Of a stretch of DNA of 64,000 bases, positions 8,870-16,792 are shown piece by piece. The notes beneath the pieces are model-generated. The model saw only the letters and a program-made list of their open reading frames with translations. It searched no databases and was not told the DNA's origin. The DNA comes from Halodesulfovibrio sp. (GTDB lineage: Bacteria > Desulfobacterota > Desulfovibrionia > Desulfovibrionales > Desulfovibrionaceae): positions 1-64,000 of the forward strand of contig NZ_JAOARI010000036.1 of NCBI RefSeq assembly GCF_025210605.1, given 5' to 3'. Position numbers and translations under genes: made by a program. Position 1 is the stretch's first letter. Every line of letters begins with the position of its first letter.

Positions 8870-10033
8870 TTACTGTCCCCCTTTCTTCTTGCGCAAATTA
8901 AGCGTCAAATGAGTAATCAAGGCAGTAAGATTCACAGTTCGTTCCTTGGCAGTAAAATACAACCCCGCCACAGCCAGCACCGCGAAAAGTGCATTCGGAA
9001 TCCACAAGCTGATATCTGGTGAAATTCCGCCGCCCCCTTCGCCACTTTTCATACTGATAGAAAGCAAACTGTAGTAGACAAGGAAGTTACCAAGTGCCAT
9101 CACAACGCCCATCTGTTGACGCATCCCTTCAAAAGCACACGCCAACGGCATAGCAAAGAGTCCCAGTACAAGGCAGGCAAACGGCATTGCCCAGCGTTTA
9201 GGAATTTCTACATCAGTCTTACGAATAAACGAACGGCTTTCAGCCAATGACGGGTCTTTCTTAATCGCCAGCAATTGGGAATATGACATGCCGGAAGGGC
9301 GAAGCTTCCCTAAATGCACACCCTTTACAAGCTGCGATAATGCAAGCCGCACAACGTATTGATTGAAACCGAGCACGCTAATCTGATTTTTATCCTGACG
9401 ATAAATTTTACCATCATTCAAAACAAAGCGGATTTCACCATGGTCTGTGTCTGATATAATTTTACCACTCGGCGCAATAATAGTTACATCACCTGCTTGG
9501 CTGCTGGCATCACGCACAAGAACGTGTTCCAGCTCACCGGAGGCAAGGTTTGAACTCCGTGAATAGATCATCAGATTGGGAATAGATTTATTAAATATCC
9601 CCGGCTGCAACACCACTTTTGCGCGGGTCTGAGCAAGCTCAAGAATTGAAGAGCGGAAATTGTCCATACCCCATGCAATACCGAACATTGATACCCATAG
9701 CGTAAGCAGAGTACACAATGAGCCAAACACCACAGGAGCCGGAAGAAGTTGGTATAAGCTGATGCCACTTGCTTTTAACGCCACAAGCTCTCTATCTGAA
9801 CTCATACGCAAAAAAGTAAGAAACACAGACAACATAGTTGCTATAGGAATAATCATAAGCAGAACAGCCGGTATCAGGTACCCGAAAAGCTTGAGCATTT
9901 CGACCAACCCGATATCCAGCCCTAGGAACAACTCTCTAAGCTGTAATACTTTTCCGATTACGATCAGGAAAACCAGTGAAAACATTGCCAGACAAAAAAT
10001 GGAGATATGCTCCTTAAAAATTTGTCTATGCAC
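8870..10033 (-). CDS. lptF: LPS export permease LptF
   Basis: The partner of LptG in the inner-membrane Lpt complex, 387 residues. It has the same architecture: hydrophobic helices at about residues 13-33, 47-75 and 98-121, the coupling helix SSDRELVALKASG, a periplasmic beta domain (about 125-265) and C-terminal helices. It starts with GTG at 10033 and has only a weak ribosome-binding site. It lies 27 bp downstream of a small conserved protein gene and 1 bp upstream of lptG. Confidence 0.9.
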   Translation of the reverse strand: MHRQIFKEHISIFCLAMFSLVFLIVIGKVLQLRELFLGLDIGLVEMLKLFGYLIPAVLLMIIPIATMLSVFLTFLRMSSDRELVALKASGISLYQLLPAPVVFGSLCTLLTLWVSMFGIAWGMDNFRSSILELAQTRAKVVLQPGIFNKSIPNLMIYSRSSNLASGELEHVLVRDASSQAGDVTIIAPSGKIISDTDHGEIRFVLNDGKIYRQDKNQISVLGFNQYVVRLALSQLVKGVHLGKLRPSGMSYSQLLAIKKDPSLAESRSFIRKTDVEIPKRWAMPFACLVLGLFAMPLACAFEGMRQQMGVVMALGNFLVYYSLLSISMKSGEGGGGISPDISLWIPNALFAVLAVAGLYFTAKERTVNLTALITHLTLNLRKKKGGQ

Positions 10034-10060
10034 TAAACTGACTCTAAACAGAACAGCCCC

Positions 10061-10246
10061 CTAATGGTCACTTTCTGATTGTTTAAAAAAATCTTTCAGC
10101 ATTTCTGCTTCCTTAGGACTCAGGTTGAACCGCATCCCCGCCTGATCCAGCAACTTATGAAAGTTTTCTGGATTCTCACTAAGACGTTCCTGTATGTACG
10201 CTACAGCTCTTTTCACAAGTTCTTTCTGCGGCATAATGGTAACCAT
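10061..10246 (-). CDS. small uncharacterised protein upstream of lptF
   Basis: A 61-residue, mostly helical, charged protein with no signal peptide or membrane segment. The start is an ATG six bases after AAGGAG; a TTG two codons earlier lacks that spacing. It heads the lptF-lptG operon. Composition looks like a real gene: heptad-like Leu/Ile spacing in KELVKRAVAYIQERL and a helix SPKEAEMLKDFF. I cannot assign a function. Confidence 0.65.
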   Translation of the reverse strand: MVTIMPQKELVKRAVAYIQERLSENPENFHKLLDQAGMRFNLSPKEAEMLKDFFKQSESDH

Positions 10247-10400
10247 CTGCAACTCCTTGTTACTTGTTGAGGATACAACCTGATCCGTTTACATAGAAAA
10301 ACACAACAACTTACCCCAGTAACCAACACCTTGCAACTCACTCTACTATGCGGTATTTTTGTAAGATTGTTGCCATTAACACTAACCACATACTATATAT

Positions 10401-11210
10401 ATGACTGAACTTTATTCTGCTGTTATTCTTGGTATTATTGAAGGCTTAACGGAATTTCTTCCCGTCTCTTCTTCAGGACATCTCATTATTGCCGGTCACC
10501 TTCTTGACTACACCGGTCCTAAAGCGGCTGTCTTTGAAGTATTCATTCAGCTAGGGGCTATCCTTGCAGTTGTCCTGCTGTATCTTAACAGATTCCTAGG
10601 ACTGTTAAAAAACACACCGGAAATCCCTTTTTCCGGAATACGCGGCTTATGGATGCTTTTCCTCACATCGCTTCCCGCGGGTCTTTTAGGATTACTGTTA
10701 AGCGGATTCATAAAAACATACCTTTTCAATCCGGTGACAGTATCCTTCGCGCTTGCTATTGGTGCTGTTTTTATTCTGGTTGTCGAAAAGTACGCTCCAT
10801 CACATTCAGTTGAAAAAGCGACATTTCATACTCTGGACGAAATGACCCCAAAACTCGCATTCGGCATCGGCTGCTTCCAATGTCTTGCGTTGTGGCCCGG
10901 TTTTTCCCGTTCCGCAGCGACTATTATGGGGGGCATGCTTTTAGGTGCGCGAAGAACTCTCGCGGCTGAGTATTCTTTTTTAGCAGCCGTACCTATTATG
11001 TTTGCTGCAACCGGCTATGACATGCTGAAACATTATCATCTTTTCAGCACTGCCGATCTTCCTTTTTTTGCTGTAGGATTCATAGTCTCATTCATTTCCG
11101 CACTTGTTGCAGTAAAAACATTTATTTCTCTTGTTGGCAAAATGACATTCAAACCATTCGCGTGGTACCGATTAATTATTGCTCCATTAGTATACTTGTT
11201 CTGGACATAA
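10401..11210 (+). CDS. uppP: undecaprenyl-diphosphatase UppP (BacA)
   Basis: An integral membrane enzyme that dephosphorylates undecaprenyl pyrophosphate, recycling the lipid carrier for peptidoglycan and O-antigen. It can confer bacitracin resistance. The 269-residue length is typical. The family motifs are present: GIIEGLTEFLPVSSSGHLI at the N-terminus (catalytic Glu and Ser) and WPGFSRSAATIMGGMLLG around residue 172. No Shine-Dalgarno precedes the ATG; instead an A+T-rich TACTATATAT abuts it, raising the possibility of a leaderless transcript. Confidence 0.96.
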   Translation: MTELYSAVILGIIEGLTEFLPVSSSGHLIIAGHLLDYTGPKAAVFEVFIQLGAILAVVLLYLNRFLGLLKNTPEIPFSGIRGLWMLFLTSLPAGLLGLLLSGFIKTYLFNPVTVSFALAIGAVFILVVEKYAPSHSVEKATFHTLDEMTPKLAFGIGCFQCLALWPGFSRSAATIMGGMLLGARRTLAAEYSFLAAVPIMFAATGYDMLKHYHLFSTADLPFFAVGFIVSFISALVAVKTFISLVGKMTFKPFAWYRLIIAPLVYLFWT

Positions 11211-11235
11211 TTTTTTTTGAAACGCACCCTAGGCA

Positions 11236-11284
11236 AACTTTTTTTCAAAAAAGACTTGCATTGTGTGTAAGATTTCCTTAAACA
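11236..11284 (+). promoter_or_regulatory. tRNA promoter with AT-rich upstream element
   Basis: TTGCAT (11256-11261), a 17-bp spacer and TAAACA (11279-11284) lie just upstream of the tRNA pair. The preceding bases form A/T tracts like an UP element. A perfect inverted repeat, TTTTTTGAAA (11213-11222) with TTTCAAAAAA (11243-11252), ends three bases before the -35. A C-rich discriminator (CTCTCCCG) follows the -10, as at growth-regulated stable RNA promoters. Confidence 0.65.
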
Positions 11285-11320
11285 CTCTCCCGTTGCAACG
11301 AAGTGCGACGCACAAGAGAT

Positions 11321-11397
11321 GGCGAGGTAGCTCAGTTGGTTAGAGCATGCGGCTCATATCCGCAGTGTCGGGGGTTCAATTCCCTCCCTCGCTACCA
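11321..11397 (+). tRNA. tRNA, anticodon CAT (probably elongator Met)
   Basis: A complete 77-nt cloverleaf: acceptor GGCGAGG with CCTCGCT (a G-U closes position 1-72), D-arm GCTC/GAGC, anticodon stem TGCGG/CCGCA with loop CTCATAT, T-arm GGGGG/CCCTC and an encoded CCA. The anticodon CAT would be Met, or Ile if C34 is modified to lysidine. It lacks the features of initiator tRNA. It is identical to the next copy. Confidence 0.92.
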
Positions 11398-11439
11398 CTC
11401 AAATGCAGAAAATTTCGGTAGCGACATATAAAAATTGAT

Positions 11440-11516
11440 GGCGAGGTAGCTCAGTTGGTTAGAGCATGCGGCTCATATCCGCAGTGTCGGGGGTTCAATT
11501 CCCTCCCTCGCTACCA
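11440..11516 (+). tRNA. second identical tRNA, anticodon CAT
   Basis: An exact 77-nt copy of the tRNA 42 nt upstream, with encoded CCA. The short spacer and shared promoter imply one dimeric precursor. A hairpin terminator follows at 11550. Confidence 0.92.
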
Positions 11517-11549
11517 TCAAATTTTACGCACTTGCGAATCATAAAATAG

Positions 11550-11602
11550 ACCCCATTAAATGGTGTGAGCAAAACGCTTATACACTACTTAATGGGGTTT
11601 TG
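11550..11602 (+). terminator. tRNA transcript terminator
   Basis: ACCCCATTAA (11550-11559) pairs with TTAATGGGGT (11589-11598). Partial pairing continues inside (GTGTGAGC with GCTTATACAC), and TTTTGTG follows. It ends the tRNA operon. Confidence 0.8.
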
Positions 11603-12087
11603 TGCGTTTAATGAAAATTCTTTGCACAATCCTCACTCTGAAAAGTCATTCACCTGCCTTCTCCCTATCATGCTACGGTCACGCCTATCTTTTTTGTATG
11701 CAAAATAGCCCACTGAATATATTCCCACTCCACTAGAAATACATTACACACCTACACCATTCTTGCTAAGCACAACCATTTGTTATTAATGCTGTTCCCA
11801 CAAAAGTAGCTTTTGATGCACTAGAAAAATGTAAAATCCTATACATGGTTCGACGTAGTCCAGTACGACTTCTTACTTAGGGGCTATACACATTTTTCAA
11901 CAGAAATAATTTCCACGTTTATTCCGATGTACTTTCATCGCTTGTTTTCTAAAACCACTTCAACGGCAAAAACATTGTTTGCATCTTTGTACCTGTACTA
12001 TCTGCTAACAATCACATCCACTATTCTTTTTCTAACATGCTCGCACTACAACTTGTTTGTATTGCAGCATAAAAGAAAAAAGATGCG
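11603..12087. other. intergenic region upstream of porin
   Basis: No open reading frame with a ribosome-binding site is visible. The region is A+T-rich and contains a perfect 9-bp inverted repeat, GAAAAATGT (11824-11832) with ACATTTTTC (11890-11898), 57 nt apart. It could carry regulatory sites for the porin or an unannotated RNA. Confidence 0.5.
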
Positions 12088-12198
12088 TTGACGTAACGTC
12101 GTTACATTACACTTACTGTACTAGTATAGAGCATAGCCGCTCTCTTTATTTGTAATACAGTAAGTTTTTTTTGAACCATAAGGTTCAAATTTTTGAAC
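12088..12198 (+). promoter_or_regulatory. porin leader: terminator-like hairpin and alternating stems
   Basis: ACTTACTGTA (12111-12120) and TACAGTAAGT (12156-12165) form a perfect 10-bp stem. It encloses an inner AGAGC/GCTCT helix and is followed by eight Ts. Next, TTGAACC (12171-12177) can pair with GGTTCAA (12182-12188), or GTTCAA (12183-12188) can pair with TTGAAC (12193-12198). These two pairings are mutually exclusive. Overlapping palindromes around TTGACGTAACGTCGTTAC (12088-12105) precede them. The porin ATG is at 12239. Confidence 0.6.
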
Positions 12199-12238
12199 GG
12201 CTTTGTTTTTGAATTCATGAAATTAAGAAGGAATTACC

Positions 12239-13474
12239 ATGAAACGTATTATCACTCTTGCACTTGCTGCATGTATGATCTTCGGTGCTGCATTTAATGC
12301 ATCTGCTGCCGATATCAAAGCTTCCGGTGGCTTCTGGGTTGGTTACGACTATGTAAACACAGACAACACTGGTAAAACAAACGACTTTATTCAGCGTTTC
12401 CGTGCTCAGATTGACATCATCGCTTCTGAGAATCTCTCCGGAACTGTATTCTTCGAAATTAACAACACATGGGGACAGGCAAACGGCAAAGTTGGCCCTG
12501 GTTCCGGTGGTGCTCTTGGTGCTGACGGTGTAAACGTTCAGACCCGCCGCGCTTACATTGATTTCGTTATCCCGCAGACAGCTGTTAAAGTTCGTGCTGG
12601 TATTCAGGGACTCGCACTTCCTGGTGCAGTATTAGGCAGCCCAGTGCTTGCTGATGACGTTGCAGCAATCGTTGCATCCGGTGCAATTAATCCAAACATC
12701 TCCCTCACAGGTTTCTTCGCACGTCCATACGACGCTGACGAAAGCCAGACAACTATCGACCTGTTCGGTGGTATTGTGAACGCAGATCTTGGAATGGTAA
12801 ACGTATCCCCATACTTTGTATTTGCAAACGCTGGCGACAAAGCTCAGAAAGGCAGCAGCAATCAGGGTGACCTTACCTTTAATGAAGACGCTCAGTGGTA
12901 CGGTGTAGCTTTTGAAGTTACTCCTATGCCTAACCTTATTCTGTCTCTCGACGGTGTATACGGTAAAGCATCCGGCACTGACGCAGGCTTCCTCGTTGCT
13001 GGTAAAGCAGCTTACACAACTGACCACTTTGTTCCAGCTATCGTAGGTTGGTACGCTTCCGGTAACGACAGTGACGGCGAAGGTCTCATGCCTACCATCG
13101 ATGGTCAGGACTTTGCTCCGGCAACTCTCGTTGGCGAAGGTGCAACCGGCATCACTTCTGATGCAATCTTCGGTGACGCACTCGGCAAATGGGGTGTTTC
13201 CCTTCAGGCTGACGAAATCACCTTTATTGAACGTGTTTCTCACACAGTTCGCGTAACATACGTACGCGGTACAAACGATGACTCTAAAGACATCAAAAAC
13301 TGGGGTGAAGACGACAGCGCTGTAGAATTTGACCTTGTTACAACTTACAGCATGTACGACAACCTCGACTTTATTGTAGACCTCGCTTACGTTGCAACCG
13401 ACTTTGATGACGGTGCAGCTGAAGACGTAGACGATGTATTCAAAGCTGGCATTCTCGCCCAATACAGCTTCTAA
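12239..13474 (+). CDS. outer-membrane homotrimeric porin (Desulfovibrio type)
   Basis: A 411-residue outer-membrane beta-barrel protein. The signal peptide MKRIITLALAACMIFGAAFNASA is cleaved before ADIKASGGFW. Alternating amphipathic strands run to a C-terminal Phe (ILAQYSF), the BAM recognition pattern. Blocks such as FIQRFRAQIDIIASENLSG and VQTRRAYIDFVIPQT match the trimeric porin family common in Desulfovibrio. It would pass small anions and solutes through the outer membrane. AAGGA lies eight bases upstream. Codon use is highly biased, suggesting strong expression. It is monocistronic, with its own terminator and a structured leader. Confidence 0.9.
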   Translation: MKRIITLALAACMIFGAAFNASAADIKASGGFWVGYDYVNTDNTGKTNDFIQRFRAQIDIIASENLSGTVFFEINNTWGQANGKVGPGSGGALGADGVNVQTRRAYIDFVIPQTAVKVRAGIQGLALPGAVLGSPVLADDVAAIVASGAINPNISLTGFFARPYDADESQTTIDLFGGIVNADLGMVNVSPYFVFANAGDKAQKGSSNQGDLTFNEDAQWYGVAFEVTPMPNLILSLDGVYGKASGTDAGFLVAGKAAYTTDHFVPAIVGWYASGNDSDGEGLMPTIDGQDFAPATLVGEGATGITSDAIFGDALGKWGVSLQADEITFIERVSHTVRVTYVRGTNDDSKDIKNWGEDDSAVEFDLVTTYSMYDNLDFIVDLAYVATDFDDGAAEDVDDVFKAGILAQYSF

Positions 13475-13509
13475 CAATTAGCCTCTTTTTAAAAACAAAG
13501 CCTATAGTG

Positions 13510-13543
13510 AAAGGGAGGAAGCCAGCCAGCTTCCTCCCTTTTT
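13510..13543 (+). terminator. porin terminator
   Basis: A perfect 12-bp stem, AAAGGGAGGAAG (13510-13521) with CTTCCTCCCTTT (13530-13541), followed by TT. It lies 35 bp after the porin stop. Confidence 0.9.
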
Positions 13544-13641
13544 ACATTGTCTTCCGCAATTGATTAAATCCACGATCAAAAACTTGAACGAGCAAAACCT
13601 ATCACCGCCAGATACGTTTGCAATTCAAAGCTATCTACGCC

Positions 13642-14178
13642 TTATTTAACCAAGTCTAAAAATGCACCATACCCTTCTTTTTCCATAGAATCCTTTGGAA
13701 TAAATCGGAGTGCCGCAGAGTTGATGCAGTAGCGCAAATGATTTGGAGGAGGTCCATCGTTAAACCTGTCTCCTAAATGAGAATCCGATGTATTACTACG
13801 AACTTCATAAGTCTCGCCAAAAAAAGAAAACTTTTTGTGCAACGTTATGTACTTAGGATCAATCGGCTTGGTGAATGACGGCCACCCCGTACCCGAATCA
13901 AATTGATCCGTTGTGCTGAACAATGGGGCACCCGAAAGCAAATCTACATAAATGCCCTTTTTTGTGTAAAACTTATAATACGGATTTTCAAAGGGAGTCT
14001 CTGTTCCATCTTCCTGAGTTACGCGGTATTGAAGCGGAGTAAGTAGTTCTTTAAGCTTATCTTTATCTGGTTTTTTATAATCATCCCAAGGTGCTGCACT
14101 TGCCACAATTGCACCGCTTGCAAAACAGAATATTGTGCATACGGAAACGAAAAGAGTTAGCATACTTCCTATTTTCAT
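13642..14178 (-). CDS. msrB: exported methionine-R-sulfoxide reductase MsrB
   Basis: It reduces the R-epimer of methionine sulfoxide in damaged proteins. The protein has 178 residues with a signal peptide (about 1-29, ending VASAA), so it acts in the periplasm. Family motifs are DSGTGWPSFTKP, VRSNTSDSHLGDRFNDGPPP and the catalytic RYCINSAALRF (Cys near 151). The paired CxxC zinc sites of many MsrB proteins are absent: the usual CG is SG in LLSGAPLF. Apart from two signal-peptide cysteines, the catalytic Cys is the only one, so reduction must use an external thiol. It is transcribed alone. Confidence 0.92.
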   Translation of the reverse strand: MKIGSMLTLFVSVCTIFCFASGAIVASAAPWDDYKKPDKDKLKELLTPLQYRVTQEDGTETPFENPYYKFYTKKGIYVDLLSGAPLFSTTDQFDSGTGWPSFTKPIDPKYITLHKKFSFFGETYEVRSNTSDSHLGDRFNDGPPPNHLRYCINSAALRFIPKDSMEKEGYGAFLDLVK

Positions 14179-14743
14179 TATTCCTCCAAAACCTGCTCAC
14201 AAACAAAATCAATTATGCCGCAGCAGGTCAGTCAGACCAGTTATTACTCACTGTTGTTATACTCCATCTTAACAAACGGCTCATAGTATATTTGCAGCTG
14301 TACTTTCTTCAACGCCTACGTCTTGTATCGGTATAGCACCCCTTCTTGCCAGATAGCAGAATCAAGACTTTCTCGCGAACTTCATCCTGTATAAGTTGAT
14401 ACAGAACAATATGGATATTTCACAACAAAACGCGAGTACTACAAGTTTGACGTCGCTATTTGCGGTATGGGTTGGGGAGAATAAAAAATCTGACTACCGA
14501 TGAATTCGATATTATATAATGAAGATCAGGCGAATGCCTATAGTGATGAGAGAATAAGATATACTTAAATGACGTGCGGAACTGAGTTGTTTGTAATGCG
14601 AACGAAACACACTAGCTACTCAGAATCCGCACAAAATATCGCTAAGATCAGAGTACGTACTGGTGAAAAATTATACTAAGCTGGGAATAATACGAATATT
14701 GCACAGCGTCCCCCTGCACAATAATATACTGGTATACTGTGCC
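14179..14743. other. long intergenic region with one strong hairpin
   Basis: I see no gene in this 565-bp stretch. It contains a hairpin: GTGCGGA (14574-14580) and CTGAGT (14582-14587) pair with ACTCAG (14618-14623) and TCCGCAC (14626-14632). There is no T-tract on either side, so it is not an obvious terminator. Confidence 0.5.
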
Positions 14744-15130
14744 CTACTGAGCTTTATTCCATTTAAAATACTTCCAGCTACCTTGAGCATTAAGCCTACG
14801 CTTTCCAATGGAAACAAGATTACGGTTAATGTGCGCCAGTAACTGTGGAGTTACAAACGGCAACTCACTGCGCGTATCAGTAATATCAACAGCGCGTTTA
14901 TTCAGCGTAAATATGCGACGCTCGTCATCTACCCAAAAGATAGCTGTATCAGCCCGCACAATCACTCCGTCACTTAATACTTCTTCAGACCATACTTCAA
15001 TCTTATCTTGTTCAACTGGAAGCACTACTGAATGTACTAAGCGGCTATACTCTCCTTCAGGAAGAGTTTCTCTGCACCCCATAAGCAACATGCAACACAC
15101 TGAGATAATAAGTAAATATTTATAAATCAT
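14744..15130 (-). CDS. putative lipoprotein
   Basis: A 128-residue exported protein with a lipoprotein signal: hydrophobic LLIISVCCMLLMGC, with the lipobox Cys near residue 19, followed by RETLPEGEY. The mature part is about 110 residues, mixed alpha/beta, with no family I recognise. Of two adjacent ATGs the second (15130) is better spaced from GGAGGTG. Arg and Glu follow the lipid-modified Cys, so there is no Asp+2 inner-membrane retention signal. It is transcribed alone, opposite to 15320. Confidence 0.7.
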   Translation of the reverse strand: MIYKYLLIISVCCMLLMGCRETLPEGEYSRLVHSVVLPVEQDKIEVWSEEVLSDGVIVRADTAIFWVDDERRIFTLNKRAVDITDTRSELPFVTPQLLAHINRNLVSIGKRRLNAQGSWKYFKWNKAQ

Positions 15131-15319
15131 CATTCACCTCCATCCTCAACTGTTGTGCTACCACTAACATAGCAAAAAAAATATGCAACCTAGAGTCACA
15201 ATATCAAGTTAGATTTTAATCTGTTTCTTACAGAATTTTTTTTTGATATCAATACGCGCCAAGCTGCATATACTTACACCTGCAACCATTGGCACCACTT
15301 TATACTTCCAGCTACATTT

Positions 15320-15649
15320 ATGTCACTGCATCCTGTCGTAGACGCTACTGTTTTTATGGCGTATAGACATTGCATGGAACAAGTTCATCAGCAAAAAGCG
15401 GCTAAAATGCCGCCATTTACAAAATACACATATTCACGTGAAGGCATTGATTGCGTGCTGTTCTTCGACGACCGAAGAAAATGGCGCATCACTATCAACG
15501 GCATTACACCTGATGCAAAATTCAAAAAACCAGACACCTGCCTCGAAGAACTCGTTGGCAATGAGGTTATGACTGCATGGGGTGTAGATTCCGAAATTCT
15601 TGCTCTCGTACCGATTGATCTGGATCTTTGGAAACGCCACAAAGCATAA
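15320..15649 (+). CDS. uncharacterised 109-residue protein
   Basis: A soluble protein without a signal peptide. It has a basic middle part (FFDDRRKWRITINGITPDAKFKKP) and an acidic/hydrophobic end (DSEILALVPIDLDLW). The ribosome-binding site is weak, so an internal Met is possible. A strong terminator right after the stop supports a real transcription unit. I do not recognise the family. Confidence 0.6.
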   Translation: MSLHPVVDATVFMAYRHCMEQVHQQKAAKMPPFTKYTYSREGIDCVLFFDDRRKWRITINGITPDAKFKKPDTCLEELVGNEVMTAWGVDSEILALVPIDLDLWKRHKA

Positions 15650-15688
15650 ATTTATTATACGCTTGCTGTACAGCGGTGTTGCAAACAA

Positions 15689-15721
15689 AAGTCCCTGATA
15701 AAAATGTCAGGGACTTTTTTT
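15689..15721 (+). terminator. intrinsic terminator
   Basis: GTCCCTGA (15691-15698) pairs with TCAGGGAC (15707-15714), followed by seven Ts. It ends the 15320 gene. Confidence 0.9.
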
Positions 15722-15849
15722 ACGTGTCAGCAATACACCATCGCATTGCACGCTTCACAAAGCCATTTATTGCAAACAGCTAGTATAGTAAAGTTAAAAA
15801 ATATATTAAATATTTCGCTTTTTCAGGTGGTTACATTTTTCAAAAACGT

Positions 15850-15918
15850 AAAAAAAATGAGACGCTGCACTGTTAACCACACGCACTACGTGTCTTTATC
15901 GTGGGATGTGAACAGTGC
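15850..15918 (-). terminator. possible terminator of rhodanese gene
   Basis: On the minus strand GCACTGTT pairs with AACAGTGC (15911-15918 with 15867-15874), enclosing a small ACACG/CGTGT helix. Eight Ts follow after a 9-nt gap, which weakens the call. Confidence 0.45.
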
Positions 15919-15956
15919 GCTATGCCACTACCATCTCAAAAACTCGTGCCACTTAA

Positions 15957-16520
15957 TCACTGTCGTTTAGAAGCTGCCCCGCATGTTCCACTCGAACACA
16001 ACGGCGTCCTATTCCAAGGCATAAGAAGCAACACACGCGCCATACCACAATTGCCAGTGACTCCGGCAAAAATCATTCCTGCACCAAAAAAGGCAACTAT
16101 AAATAAAAAGGCTGAAGATACCGTGTAGCTAAGTAACAAGGTAATCAGCAATAAGGTTCCCAAAGTGATAAGCACCTGACGATCCAGCGGGATAATTTTT
16201 CTACCTTCTTTAAGAGGTAACCCTGTTTTGCTCCACGCAATAATGCCGCCATCCAACACAGCAGAGTCAACAGCACCTGCTACAGCCTGCGCCGCCTGAA
16301 TTGCTCTACTTCCAGATCTACAGACAAAGACAACCTTTTTGTCTGTCCCGACTGTATCTTTAATCCTATCGGCTGAGACAAGATCAAATGGCATCACAAT
16401 AGAATCAGGAATTTCTTGTTCTAAAATTTCAGTAGGTGTTCGTATATCTAATAAAACTGCTTTATTATTTTGAACCAACTCTTCTACAGCAGTTGCTTTC
16501 ATCTTTTGAATGTTGTCCAT
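15957..16520 (-). CDS. rhodanese-DUF2892 inner-membrane protein (YgaP-like)
   Basis: A 187-residue protein with a cytoplasmic rhodanese domain (about residues 5-105). Its active-site loop VFVCRSGSRA carries the persulfide-forming Cys. A DUF2892 membrane hairpin follows (about 118-170, two helices, ending GNCGMARVLLLMPWN). YgaP-type proteins transfer sulfane sulfur at the membrane. The long frame extends upstream, but the ATG at 16520, after AGGGG, gives the family N-terminus. A perfect operator-like inverted repeat lies about 32 bp upstream. ArsR-type or sulfide-sensing control would be plausible. Confidence 0.88.
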   Translation of the reverse strand: MDNIQKMKATAVEELVQNNKAVLLDIRTPTEILEQEIPDSIVMPFDLVSADRIKDTVGTDKKVVFVCRSGSRAIQAAQAVAGAVDSAVLDGGIIAWSKTGLPLKEGRKIIPLDRQVLITLGTLLLITLLLSYTVSSAFLFIVAFFGAGMIFAGVTGNCGMARVLLLMPWNRTPLCSSGTCGAASKRQ

Positions 16521-16551
16521 ATTTTTAACCCCTTTTACATAGATAGAAAAT

Positions 16552-16574
16552 TTAGTAGGAATAGTAACTACTAA
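16552..16574. promoter_or_regulatory. operator-like inverted repeat
   Basis: TTAGTAG (16552-16558) and CTACTAA (16568-16574) form a perfect 7-bp inverted repeat with a 9-bp spacer, just upstream of the rhodanese gene ribosome-binding site. The size fits a winged-helix dimer site. Confidence 0.5.
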
Positions 16575-16720
16575 CTGCACGATGTCAACCCTCACAGCTA
16601 CACATACATTGTAATAAGCATCCGAGCAAACATACAAAAAAAGAAACCATATATATAACAAATTCCGATAAATAGACGACACAAAAGCGTGTAAAAATAA
16701 CACCGCCACTGAGAAAAAAA

Positions 16721-16749
16721 TTGTGTTTCGCACTAAAAAGAATTATAGC
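16721..16749 (+). promoter_or_regulatory. candidate ychF promoter
   Basis: TTGTGT (16721-16726), a 17-bp spacer and TATAGC (16744-16749) lie 43 bp upstream of the ychF ATG. Confidence 0.45.
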
Positions 16750-16792
16750 CGCGCGGAGCCAAAGATTTTGAAATTATTTTGGAGAAAAAGTT

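Larger units (their letters stand above)
15650..15956. other. convergent intergenic region
   Basis: Apart from the two terminators listed, this A+T-rich stretch between convergent genes shows no gene. Confidence 0.5.

Noticed and set aside
11321-11516. tRNA locus as a mobile-element attachment site
   Set aside because: No integrase, no partial tRNA duplicate beyond the exact tandem copy, and the flanking genes are core functions.
12632-13477. 281-codon open frame antisense to the porin
   Set aside because: A shadow of strongly biased porin codons; no ribosome-binding site and a Cys/Val-rich composition unlike a real protein.
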